Below are positions 32,777 to 40,516 of a DNA stretch of 64,000 nucleotides, piece by piece. The notes beneath the pieces were generated by a model, which was not told the DNA's origin, did no database searches, and was given only the letters and a program-made list of their open reading frames with translations. Source of the DNA: Parafrankia elaeagni. Its GTDB lineage: Bacteria; Actinomycetota; Actinomycetes; Frankiales; Frankiaceae. The position numbers and the translations under genes were made by a program. Each line of letters begins with the position of its first letter. The first letter of the stretch is position 1. The stretch is from NCBI RefSeq assembly GCF_000374165.1, contig NZ_KB893726.1, positions 17,650 to 81,649 of the forward strand, in the 5' to 3' direction.

Positions 32777-34057
32777 TCAGGTGTGTGCGTCGGACAGGCG
32801 TAGCAGGTGGTGCAGGCGGCGCAGGCGGTGCCTGAGATGGTGTTGCTCGGCGAGGTTGACGGTGGCGGCGATGGCTCGCCGGTAGGCCGTGGCCGCGTCG
32901 CCCGCTCTGCCGGCCTGCTCCAGGAGGTGGGCGCGGACGGCGTCGAGGCGGGGAAGGCCAGGGTGGTCGGCTTCCAGCGCGTCGATCCCGGCGAGGGCGA
33001 CGTCGATGCCGTCGACCATGGCCTGGGCGACGATGCGGTTGAGGGCGATCGTGGGGTTCCGGTGACCGGTCACGATCTCGAGAAGCCGGTAGAGCGCGAG
33101 GATCTCGTCCCAGTCGGTCGTCGCGATGTCGGGCGCTTCGGCATGCAGAGCGGCGATGCAGGCCTGGAGCAGGTAGGAGCCGGGCGCGGCGCCGGGGGTG
33201 GCCTGCTCGACGAGCCGGATGCCCTCGCTGATCAGATCCCTGTCCCACCGGGCCCGGTCCTGCTCGTCGAGCGAGGTGAGGCGCCCGTCCGGCCCCACCC
33301 GGGCCGGGTGGCGGGCCTCGGTGAGCAGCATGAGCGCAAGAAGCCCGGTGACCTCGGTGGATTCGGTGGACTCGGGGACGCTGCGGCGCAGGAGCCGGGC
33401 GAGGTGGATCGCCTCGGCGGCGAGATCCGCGTCGCGGGGAGGCGCACCGGCGGTTGTGTGATGCGCCTCGGCGAACATCACGTAGAGCACGTCGAGTACG
33501 GCGGTGATGCTCTCGCCCGCCTGCTCGGGTGGCGGCAGCGGCTGGTCGAGCTCGCCGAGGCGACGCTTGGCCCGGGTGATCCGCTGGGCGATGGTGCGTT
33601 CGGGGATCTGGTAGACGTTGGCGATCTGGGCGGTGGTCAGGCCGGCGACCGCCCGCAGGGTCAGCGCGACCTGTCCGGAGCGTGGCAGGGCGGGGTGGCA
33701 ACACAGCTGCAGCACCAGCAGCGAGTCGTCCCGCTGGACGGTCTCCGGCGCCACCGGGGGCGCCAGCAGCGTTGCGCGGGTCTCGCGGTCGCGGCGCCGG
33801 GCGTCACTGCGGGCGCGGTCGGCGTACCGGCGGCGCGCGGTCGCGATCAGCCAGCCGAGCGGGTCGTCGGGAAACCGCGCCGGCCACTGTTGGTACGCCT
33901 GCAGGAGCGCCTCCTGGACGGCGTCCTCGCACAGGTCGAACTGGGCGGTGCCATAGGCGCGGAGCAACCGGGCGAGGGCCTGCCGCGCGAGCTCGCGCCA
34001 CCGGCCCTCGCCCTGATCCCCGGTCTCACCCTCGCCGAATGGTTCAGCTGGGATCAT
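32777..34057 (-). CDS. ECF42-type RNA polymerase sigma factor with C-terminal extension
   Basis: A 426-residue ECF sigma factor. Residues about 20-90 carry region 2 (LARLLRAYGTAQFDLCEDAV, QEALLQAYQQWPARFPDDP, GWLIATARRRYADRARSD) and 120-180 region 4 (TLRAVAGLTTAQIANVYQIP, ERTIAQRITRAKRRL). The remaining about 240 residues are TPR-like helices (LLALMLLTEARHPARV, ALNRIVAQAMVDG), the DUF6596/SnoaL-unrelated extension that defines ECF42. These sigma factors lack a classical anti-sigma and depend on the extension and on a DGPF/YCII protein, which is encoded immediately upstream with an ATGA overlap. Regulon unknown. Confidence 0.93.
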   Translation of the reverse strand: MIPAEPFGEGETGDQGEGRWRELARQALARLLRAYGTAQFDLCEDAVQEALLQAYQQWPARFPDDPLGWLIATARRRYADRARSDARRRDRETRATLLAPPVAPETVQRDDSLLVLQLCCHPALPRSGQVALTLRAVAGLTTAQIANVYQIPERTIAQRITRAKRRLGELDQPLPPPEQAGESITAVLDVLYVMFAEAHHTTAGAPPRDADLAAEAIHLARLLRRSVPESTESTEVTGLLALMLLTEARHPARVGPDGRLTSLDEQDRARWDRDLISEGIRLVEQATPGAAPGSYLLQACIAALHAEAPDIATTDWDEILALYRLLEIVTGHRNPTIALNRIVAQAMVDGIDVALAGIDALEADHPGLPRLDAVRAHLLEQAGRAGDAATAYRRAIAATVNLAEQHHLRHRLRRLHHLLRLSDAHT

Positions 34058-34422
34058 CCCTCGCCCAGGTCGGAGAACATCACCGGCCGGAGCTCGAGGG
34101 CGAGCCCGGGGATGTTGGCGTCGGGAATCTGCTGGGCCAGCTCCACCGCCCGGGCCTCGTCCTCGACGTCCAGGAGATAGAAGCCGCCCATGAACTCCTT
34201 GCTCTCGACGAACGGCCCGTCGGTCACCTCGGGCCGGCCCCCGGAGCTGCGAACGACCTTCGACTGGCTGGGGTCGGCGAGGGCCTGCGTCGCGACGAAC
34301 TCACCGCGCTCCTTGGTGGCGGCGATGAACGCGCCGTGCCCCTCCTGGATCTGCCGCTGCTGGTCGGCGGTGAGCTGCTCCAGCACGGCCGGGTCGATCT
34401 GCATGATGATCAGGTACTTCAC
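34054..34422 (-). CDS. DGPF/YCII-domain partner of the ECF42 sigma factor
   Basis: A 122-residue YCII-related protein. The signature EVTDGPFVESKEFMGGFYLL contains the DGPF box, preceded by MKYLIIMQIDPAVLEQLTAD and FVATQALADPSQSKVVR. A small ferredoxin-like fold is expected. It overlaps the sigma gene by ATGA, the standard arrangement for ECF42 systems, where the partner is thought to affect sigma activity. ATG 34422 starts directly on the first beta strand. Confidence 0.93.
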   Translation of the reverse strand: MKYLIIMQIDPAVLEQLTADQQRQIQEGHGAFIAATKERGEFVATQALADPSQSKVVRSSGGRPEVTDGPFVESKEFMGGFYLLDVEDEARAVELAQQIPDANIPGLALELRPVMFSDLGEG

Positions 34423-34462
34423 GGTCTCCTCCTAGGCGGAGCAGCCACCCGCGTGGCGGCTC

Positions 34463-34560
34463 ACCAGGTGGTCGTCGCCGACGGTGCTTCCGCGACACTA
34501 CGCAGCCAGAAATCTTCCCCGGCGTTGTCGCGCGGGGCGCGCCGGCGACGACCACCTGGT
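34463..34560. repeat. 17-bp inverted repeat around a 64-nt loop between divergent genes
   Basis: ACCAGGTGGTCGTCGCC (34463-34479) is exactly complementary to GGCGACGACCACCTGGT (34544-34560). A nested pair CGCGACA/TGTCGCG at 34491-34497 and 34526-34532 lies in the loop, and a smaller hairpin (GCCACCCGCGTGGC) precedes it. The gap separates the DGPF gene and the DHFR-like gene. Confidence 0.8.
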
Positions 34561-34623
34561 ACGCGGCCACCAGCCGGCACGCGGCCACGACGGGCGAGAC
34601 GCCCACGTTCAGGGAGGTAGGCC

Positions 34624-35268
34624 ATGGCACAGCGGGTCCGGGTCCACTGCTTCACCATCAGCCGGGACGGGATCGGGGCGGGCGAGGAGCAGAGCCTCGA
34701 TCGCCCCTTCGGCCACGCGGACCCCGGGCGCCTGTTCGCCTGGGCCGGCGCCACGGACAGCTGGGTCCACCGCACCGAACCCGACGGCACCCGAGGGCTC
34801 GACGACTACGTCGTCCGTGACTTCAGCCGCGACATCGGCGCCGAGATCATGGGGCGCAACAAGTTCGGCCCGATCCGCGGCCCGTGGACGGATCAGGAGT
34901 GGCAGGGCTGGTGGGGAGACGAGCCACCCTTCCACACGCCGGTCTTCGTGCTCACGCATCACGTCCGCCCGTCGTTCACCCTGAGCGACACGACGTTCCA
35001 CTTCCTGGACGCAACTCCGCACGAGGCGCTGGAGCAGGCGAAGGCCGCCGCCGACGGCCGGGACGTGCGCATCGGTGGCGGCGTCACGACCGTTCGCGAG
35101 TTCCTCGACGCGGACCTGATCGACGAGATGCACATCGCCGTCGCCCCGTTCGAACTCGGCACCGGCCTCCGCCTCTGGGACGACCCGGACGAGCTGACCG
35201 ACCGCTACCACCTGGAGCGCGTGCCGAGCCCGAGCGGTGTGGTGCACCACTTCTTCTGGCGGCGATAG
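34624..35268 (+). CDS. Dihydrofolate-reductase-like (RibD C-terminal) protein
   Basis: A 214-residue protein of the DHFR/RibD-C superfamily: MAQRVRVHCFTISRDGIGAG, then GAEIMGRNKFGPIRGPW, VFVLTHHVRPSFTL, GRDVRIGGGVTTVREFLDAD, and LIDEMHIAVAPFELGTGLRL. GGGVTT is the NADP-binding turn equivalent to the GGG of RibD. These stand-alone proteins are NADPH-dependent reductases of unknown substrate and are often near ECF42/DGPF genes, as here, so they may be part of the regulon (inference). Confidence 0.9.
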   Translation: MAQRVRVHCFTISRDGIGAGEEQSLDRPFGHADPGRLFAWAGATDSWVHRTEPDGTRGLDDYVVRDFSRDIGAEIMGRNKFGPIRGPWTDQEWQGWWGDEPPFHTPVFVLTHHVRPSFTLSDTTFHFLDATPHEALEQAKAAADGRDVRIGGGVTTVREFLDADLIDEMHIAVAPFELGTGLRLWDDPDELTDRYHLERVPSPSGVVHHFFWRR

Positions 35269-35369
35269 GCACGCGGGGCAACAGCCCCCCGGCCGACAGA
35301 CGCCTCCCCGCGGCGCTTTCGTGGCGCGCAGCCGGTGTAGCCGGTGTGCCGGTGTGCTGGTACAGGGCG

Positions 35370-36278
35370 TCAGGCGTGGGCGCGCAGTGCTCGGGCGTAC
35401 CACTCCCAGGTGTCGATGATGTCGTCAGGGGCCTGGGCGGGGGCCCAGCCGTTGATGATGCCGACGAGGGTCCAGTAGCGGCCGACCCGTCGGTCGGTGA
35501 AGGCTTCGATGCGATCGGCCACGCAGGTGCGGTCTTCGGCCGGGGCCGGGCCGAGGGCTTCGAGGCGCTCGACCACGGCCAGAGCCTCGGGGGAGGCGGG
35601 GTCGACACCGGCCCGGGCGGCGGGCCCGGCGAGCTCGCCGACAGCCTTGCCGACCTCGAACTGCGCGACGTCCGGTTCCGGTCCCTCGGCCCGGGCTCGC
35701 TCGGCCATCCGGCGGCTGGTGGCGACGAAGTCGGGATCGCGCAGCAGCTCGGCGATCTCCACCCAGGCCGAGACCTGTTCCGGGGTCGGGTCGTCGGGCA
35801 GTTCGGGAGCACCCATGGCCAGCCTGTCGGCGACGGCGCTGGGACCGGCGCTGTCGCTGGTGCTGTCGCCGAAGACAGCGTCGAGGTAGTCGTCCACGAT
35901 CCGCCGACGCTGTTCGGCCGTCAGGTTGGTCAGGTCGGTCATCCGTCGGAGCTCCTCGGGGTCGGTCGATCCGTTGAAGGCGCGCAGCACCGCACGCTGC
36001 AGTCGCAGCACGCGAATCTGGGCGTCGAGGGCGCGTACGTGCTCGGCCGCAACCTCGGTCAGCGACGCCTCGGCGCCGAGCACCCGCCTGATGTCGTCCA
36101 GGCCGACGCCGAGCTCGCGCAGGGTGCGGACCAGCCGCGCCCGGGCCACGGCTTCGGGCCCGAACAGCCGGTAGCCCGACGCTGTGCGGCCCTGCGCGGG
36201 CAGCACGCCGGCGTCCGCGTAGAACCGCAGCGTCCGCACCGAGAGCCCGGTGCTCGCCGCAAGCTGGCCGATCATCAT
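35370..36278 (-). CDS. MerR-family transcriptional regulator
   Basis: A 302-residue regulator. The MerR helix-turn-helix is MMIGQLAASTGLSVRTLRFY, ADAGVLPAQGRTASGYRLFG, then RARLVRTLRELGVGLDDIRR, VLGAEASLTEVAAEH. A long helical effector domain follows (residues about 110-302, HIADRIEAFTDRRVGRYWTL-type text: CVADRIEAFTDRRVGRYWTL, GIINGW), larger than in metal-sensing MerR and without a Cys cluster, so an organic ligand is more likely. Two ATG codons (36278, 36275) start the protein. Divergent from the DUF1254 gene. Confidence 0.92.
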   Translation of the reverse strand: MMIGQLAASTGLSVRTLRFYADAGVLPAQGRTASGYRLFGPEAVARARLVRTLRELGVGLDDIRRVLGAEASLTEVAAEHVRALDAQIRVLRLQRAVLRAFNGSTDPEELRRMTDLTNLTAEQRRRIVDDYLDAVFGDSTSDSAGPSAVADRLAMGAPELPDDPTPEQVSAWVEIAELLRDPDFVATSRRMAERARAEGPEPDVAQFEVGKAVGELAGPAARAGVDPASPEALAVVERLEALGPAPAEDRTCVADRIEAFTDRRVGRYWTLVGIINGWAPAQAPDDIIDTWEWYARALRAHA

Positions 36279-36421
36279 GGAATCGATCCTCGGGTCTCCA
36301 CCGGCTGGAGAGTCAACCGCCCCGGACCGGCAATCTGGTGTTGGCCGTGGCGAAGGTGGGGAGGCTGGTCGGGGAACCGCTACGGCTCGTTCCCGAGGTC
36401 ATCTGACGGGCGGAGGATCGG

Positions 36422-37786
36422 GTGAGCGTGCAAAAGGACGAACTGGCTTGCATCGCGACCGAGGCGTATATCTTCGCCTACCCGCTTGTCACCATGGAAG
36501 TGACCCGTCTCCAGGCGACCGGCGTCGAACCAGGAAAGCTACCCGGTCGAGCGCCGATGAACCAGTTCGCGCATCTCCGCAGTTTTCCTGACTCGGACTT
36601 CCGGATGGTGGTTCGACCGAACTTCGACACCCTCTATTCTTCGGCATGGCTCGATCTCACCGACGGGCCGGTGACGGTATCGCTCCCGGACGTCGGTGAT
36701 CGTTACTACATGCTGCCCATGCTCGACATGTGGACGGATGTCTTCGCCACCCCGGGCAAACGCGTCAGCGGAACGTACGCGGGCGTCTGGGCGGTGGTCC
36801 CGCCGGGCTGGAGCGGCGATCTTCCGGCGGGCGTGGAGCGGATCGACGCGCCGACGCCGTACGTCTGGATCATCGGCCGCATCCAGAGCAACGGCGAGTG
36901 GGACTACGACGCCGTTCACAAGGTGCAGGACGAGTTTCAGATCTCCCGTCTTCCCGGACCGAGGACCACGAACAACGGCACAATTTCGACGAGCAACGGC
37001 GCAATGCCGACCGCCGATCAAAACATCGACATGACGGCACCGCCACTCGACCTGGTGAACGCCATGACGGGTGCGGACTTCTTCGCGCGGGCGGCCGAGC
37101 TGATGAAGCTCCATCCACCCCACATCACCGACTGGTCGCAGGTGCGGAGAATGCGGGCCATCGGCCTGGTTCCAGGTCAGCCTTACGACGTGGGTGTCCT
37201 GGACCAGCAGGTCCGTGCGGCCGTCGAGGCGGCCCCCCGGGCCGCCCGGGAGGTTCTCGCCGCGCAGGTTCCGACGATCGCAACCGTCGCCAACGGCTGG
37301 CAGCTCAACATCAGCTCGATCGGTGTCTACGGCAATTTCTACGCCAAGCGGGCGATCGTCGCCATGATGGGGCTTGGCGCCAATCCCGCGGAAGACGCCG
37401 TCTACCCGCTTCTGCTGACCGACAGTGCTGGCGACCCTCTCGACGGTGCCAACAACTATGTGCTCCACTTCGAGAAGAATGATCTCCCGCCGGTTTCCGC
37501 CTTCTGGTCGGTGACGATGTACGACGAGCATGGATTCCAGTTCGCCAATGACCTCAACCGCTTCGCCCTCGGGGACCGGGATCCGCTGCGGTTCAACGAT
37601 GACGGGTCCCTTGACCTGTACTTTCAGCAGGGCAGCCCGGGATCCGACCGGGAATCGAACTGGTTGCCGGCTCCGCCCGGTCCGCTGGGCGTCACGATGA
37701 GGCTCTACGGACCCGATACATCCGTTCTGCGTGGGGCGTGGTCACCACCTCCCGTGCGGAAGGTCGCCGTGGCGAATTCAGGCTGA
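36422..37786 (+). CDS. DUF1254/DUF1214 domain protein
   Basis: A 454-residue protein with DUF1254 in the first half (ATEAYIFAYPLVTMEVTRLQ, MNQFAHLRSFPDSDFRMVVR, PNFDTLYSSAWLDLTDGPVT, DRYYMLPMLDMWTDVFATPG) and DUF1214 in the second (GANNYVLHFEKNDLPPVSAF, WSVTMYDEHGFQFANDLNRF). The domains are beta-rich; their biochemical function is unknown. No signal peptide is obvious here. GTG 36422 begins the frame. Divergent from the MerR gene, which may control it. Confidence 0.93.
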   Translation: MSVQKDELACIATEAYIFAYPLVTMEVTRLQATGVEPGKLPGRAPMNQFAHLRSFPDSDFRMVVRPNFDTLYSSAWLDLTDGPVTVSLPDVGDRYYMLPMLDMWTDVFATPGKRVSGTYAGVWAVVPPGWSGDLPAGVERIDAPTPYVWIIGRIQSNGEWDYDAVHKVQDEFQISRLPGPRTTNNGTISTSNGAMPTADQNIDMTAPPLDLVNAMTGADFFARAAELMKLHPPHITDWSQVRRMRAIGLVPGQPYDVGVLDQQVRAAVEAAPRAAREVLAAQVPTIATVANGWQLNISSIGVYGNFYAKRAIVAMMGLGANPAEDAVYPLLLTDSAGDPLDGANNYVLHFEKNDLPPVSAFWSVTMYDEHGFQFANDLNRFALGDRDPLRFNDDGSLDLYFQQGSPGSDRESNWLPAPPGPLGVTMRLYGPDTSVLRGAWSPPPVRKVAVANSG

Positions 37787-37904
37787 TCGGCCGGCAATCC
37801 GCACTTCGCGGCGTGGACGGAAGGCTCCCCGGCGGCCGGCGGCCGGGGCCCTGTCGGATGAGTCAGGACGCGGGCGCGGGAGCGGGAGCGGGGTCGAACG
37901 CGGT

Positions 37905-38215
37905 GTCCCGGGCCACCCGCCTGGCCGCCGTCGCCACCCGCGACCATCGCCCGGGTACCGCCGACGATGTCGGCGTAGGCACCCTGCGCGGTGCCGAACG
38001 TCCGGCGTTCCGGATCGAACAGGTTGGTGCGAACGCCCCCGGCTCGACGATCAGCACGTCCACACCGAACGGGCGCAGCTCGTCGGTCAGACCCTCCGAC
38101 CAGCCCTCCAGGGCGAACTTGGTCGCGCTGTACGTCGAGAACCCGGCGAACGACATCTGGCCGCCCATGCTGCTCAGCTGGACGATCGCGCCGCGCCGCT
38201 GCCGGCGCAGCTGCG
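37905..38215 (-). pseudogene. Short-chain dehydrogenase remnant
   Basis: Two frames together give the middle and late part of a classical SDR: QLRRQRRGAIVQLSS, then FAGFSTYSATKFALEGWSEG with the YxxxK pair, PFGVDVLIVEPGA in one frame, and RTNLFDPERRTFGTAQGAYA, DIVGGTRAMVAGG in the next. The frame changes at a run of C around 38037-38041. The N-terminal Gly-rich NAD loop is missing and replaced by unrelated sequence, so the gene is truncated and frameshifted. Confidence 0.85.
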
Positions 38216-38420
38216 GGTCATGGGTGTCGAGCCGTCGACAACAGTCGGCACGAGCGCCGGATCGGCGGTGGTGCACGGGTTGGTGCGGGCCTCCGTGTGC
38301 TCCCAACACCATTAACCGGCTCACCGTGTCGGTCATCGACAGCACCGGGGCGAACGCCAGCCAGCCAGCCCAGGTGATGTCCGTGTTCTGCCGACCGCGC
38401 GGCGAACTCTGATCGCCCGG

Positions 38421-38448
38421 GCCCGGGCGGCCGACGAGCCGCCCGGGC
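38421..38448. terminator. GC-rich hairpin
   Basis: Arms GCCCGGGCGGC and GCCGCCCGGGC (11 bp, perfect) around CGACGA, about 70 bp downstream of the 107-residue gene that ends at 38521 (left strand). It could also serve a remnant frame ending at 38412 on the right strand. Confidence 0.65.
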
Positions 38449-38520
38449 CTGCTGGTCTTCGGCCTGCGCCGAGGGCGAACGTGGTGTCCCGCGAACGCCG
38501 GGCGCGGGAACCGGGGACGG

Positions 38521-38844
38521 TCAGGCCTCGTAGAACAGGGTGACGTTCAGGATGTCGACGGGGGCGGCGTCCGGAGTGTCCGACTCGAAGCTGATCACGT
38601 TGATCGTCCCGAGGTGCCCGACCTCGGTGTGTAGTGTCGCGAAGTTGTTGCCGTCCGGCAGGGCGATCTTGCACTGCTCGCTGCCGTTGACCAGAATTCG
38701 GTAGACGTGGTTTCCCTTCCGCGTGTCGACCATATAGAAGAGCATGCCGCTTCCCCGCTTCGGGACGTACGGCAGCCCGACGTTGAATGTCACGGAATTA
38801 CCGAGCTGTGCCGGAACCGCGCCACTGATCGCTCTGTAGTCCAT
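38521..38844 (-). CDS. Hypothetical 107-residue protein, beta-rich
   Basis: MDYRAISGAVPAQLGNSVTF, then VGLPYVPKRGSGMLFYMVDT, RKGNHVYRILVNGSEQCKIA, and TINVISFESDTPDAAPVDIL end in LFYEA. The alternating hydrophobic pattern suggests a beta-sandwich (lectin- or CBM-like) domain without signal peptide. AAAGGTGAG precedes ATG 38844. No family is recognised. It lies at the edge of the pseudogene zone, has milder G/C bias than neighbours, and may be horizontally acquired. Confidence 0.6.
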   Translation of the reverse strand: MDYRAISGAVPAQLGNSVTFNVGLPYVPKRGSGMLFYMVDTRKGNHVYRILVNGSEQCKIALPDGNNFATLHTEVGHLGTINVISFESDTPDAAPVDILNVTLFYEA

Positions 38845-39039
38845 CGTCGCTCACCTTTTCACTGTTGGTTGACCGGAAGGCCGTCGAGCTCTCCGCCGTT
38901 TATGTCCCGGTTGGAAGGTCTCGGCTGACAGTCAGTCTGCCTGTCGAGTGATACGCTTACCTAGTGCAGATTCTGGACTCCGCCATGTCTCTTTCCGGAC
39001 AGCGCGCGGCCGCGCCTTTCGACTTCCCGGCCGGAGCGA

Positions 39040-39100
39040 ATATCCGCCGGGTGAGCCGAACGTCTCATAGGCGATCCTGACGTCTTGCGTGACGGTTTGA
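39040..39100 (-). pseudogene. Alpha/beta-hydrolase N-terminal fragment
   Basis: On the left strand the segment reads QDVRIAYETFGSPGG, the common start of alpha/beta hydrolases and haloalkane-dehalogenase-like proteins, and then runs into unrelated sequence. Only this piece remains; no nucleophile elbow is present. Confidence 0.5.
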
Positions 39101-39449
39101 GCTTGCTGCTCGACGCCGCGCTCTACGACTCCACCGCTGTCTGGCATGCCCGCGAGATGGCAGATGTGCTCCACAGCGGAACCCGCGTGCACGACGTGCG
39201 TTCCACGCGGCGCACTCGGCTATGACCGGCTGACCAGGCCCGTCACCGGGTGGCGCTCAGCGTCGGATGTGGCCTCGCGTCCGTCAGGTCGTGGCGGGCG
39301 CAGATCACGGCCCTGGCCGCCAGCATCTCGAACGTAGCCGCAGCCCAGGTCGGGCCTGTCTGCACGGCGACGGAGCGATGGCGGGCGTCCGGCACGTCCG
39401 GCACGTCCGGCACGTCGGCCCTGGCCAGGGCCGAAAGACCGCGACCGCG

Positions 39450-39656
39450 ATGCGGCGTGCAGCGTCGGTCGTCGATCTCAGCCTTCCCGGCCAGCGTGAG
39501 ATCGTGGCCGCTGATCCGGCCGTCCTGACCCGGCTGCCGGGGCCAGTCCTCGTCGACGAGTGGCAGCGCCTTCCCGAGGTGTGGGACCACGTGCGGCGCG
39601 CGGTCGACGCCGGCTCGCCGGCCGGTCATTTCATCATCGCGGGCAGCTCCGCGCCG
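39450..39656 (+). pseudogene. AAA ATPase (DUF4143-type) fragment
   Basis: Right-strand frame with ADPAVLTRLPGPVLVDEWQR, LPEVWDHVRRAVDAGSPAGH, FIIAGSSAP, matching the Walker-B/sensor part (DEWQ...GSA) of DUF4143-type ATPases. Neither the Walker A nor the DUF4143 C-terminus is present. The frame is entered without a start and runs into antisense ABC sequence. Confidence 0.65.
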
Positions 39657-39669
39657 CGAGGGGCGGTGG

Positions 39670-40265
39670 TTCGTCGACCAGCCGCTCGGCCTCGGTCAGC
39701 GAGTGGCTGGGGACAGCACGACGGTGCAGCCCGAGTCGGCCCGTTCCCGCAACAGGGTCCGCAGCCATCGGATCCCCTGTGGGTCCAACCCGTTGGTCGG
39801 CTCGTCCAGCACCAGGATGTCCGGATCGGCGAGCAGCGCCGCCGCGAGACCAAGCCGTGGCGCATGCCGAGCGAGTACCTCCCGACCCTGCGACGCGCGT
39901 CCTGCTCGAGGCCCACCAGCGCCAGCACCTCGGACACCCGCGCGCGCGGCAGTCCGGCCATGGTCGCCAACGAACGCAGGTGTATGCGCGCCGAGCGCCC
40001 TGGATGGGGCGCCACATGGTCCGATGAAGGCTCCCAGGGTATGGGCGTCACGCGCAGGGGCCTCGTGACCGTTCAACAGAACCTGCCCTGCACTCGCCCG
40101 GGCAATCCCGCTGATCACCTTGAGTGCCGTGGTCTTGCCCGCTCCATTGGGTCCGAAGAATCCGGTGATGGCTCCGCTACGAATGCTGAACGATACGTTC
40201 TCAACGGCGGTAAATCTGCCGTAGTGCTTTGCCGGCCCTCGACGGTGATAGCCGCACCGGCCCGG
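39670..40265 (-). pseudogene. ABC transporter ATP-binding protein, frameshifted remnant
   Basis: An ABC ATPase broken into at least four frames. Pieces: ITVEG and [19 protein letters not shown], Walker A in [17 protein letters not shown] (40128-40154 region), a second-frame [20 protein letters not shown] and [21 protein letters not shown], then [20 protein letters not shown] with Walker B and D-loop, and [10 protein letters not shown] in a further frame. Gene order of pieces is intact, so decay by small indels is clear. No permease gene remains. Confidence 0.88.
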
Positions 40266-40516
40266 CTGGCCGCAACCGCGTCCGCCGTTCGTGAAATCCC
40301 ATGGCGGAAGAATCCAGTCCGCTGACCTCGCGGTCATCCCCCCATGGACGGACTTCTTGTCTCGACCGTGGGCGTAGACCACGGCGACCAGTCCTCCTCC
40401 CCGGGGCTGGTGATCGCTGCTGGTTCCGGTCCGCGTGGCGGCCTGTGACGGTTCGCGAGAATTGTCAAGACCTCTTTCGGTGACGGTCTTCTGCCAGGCG
40501 AGCCGTCGCGCCGCCG

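Larger units (their letters stand above)
38845..40516. other. Degenerate zone of gene fragments
   Basis: No intact gene is supported in this 1.7 kb. It holds remnants listed separately: an alpha/beta-hydrolase fragment, an AAA/DUF4143 fragment and a broken ABC ATPase, plus three CGGCACGTCC-like repeats around 39388-39420. The part after 40270 has no recognisable content. Confidence 0.7.

Noticed and set aside
39388-39420. CGGCACGTCC repeats looked at as a small CRISPR or regulator array
   Set aside because: Head-to-tail 10-bp units without spacers; simple slippage repeat in the pseudogene zone.
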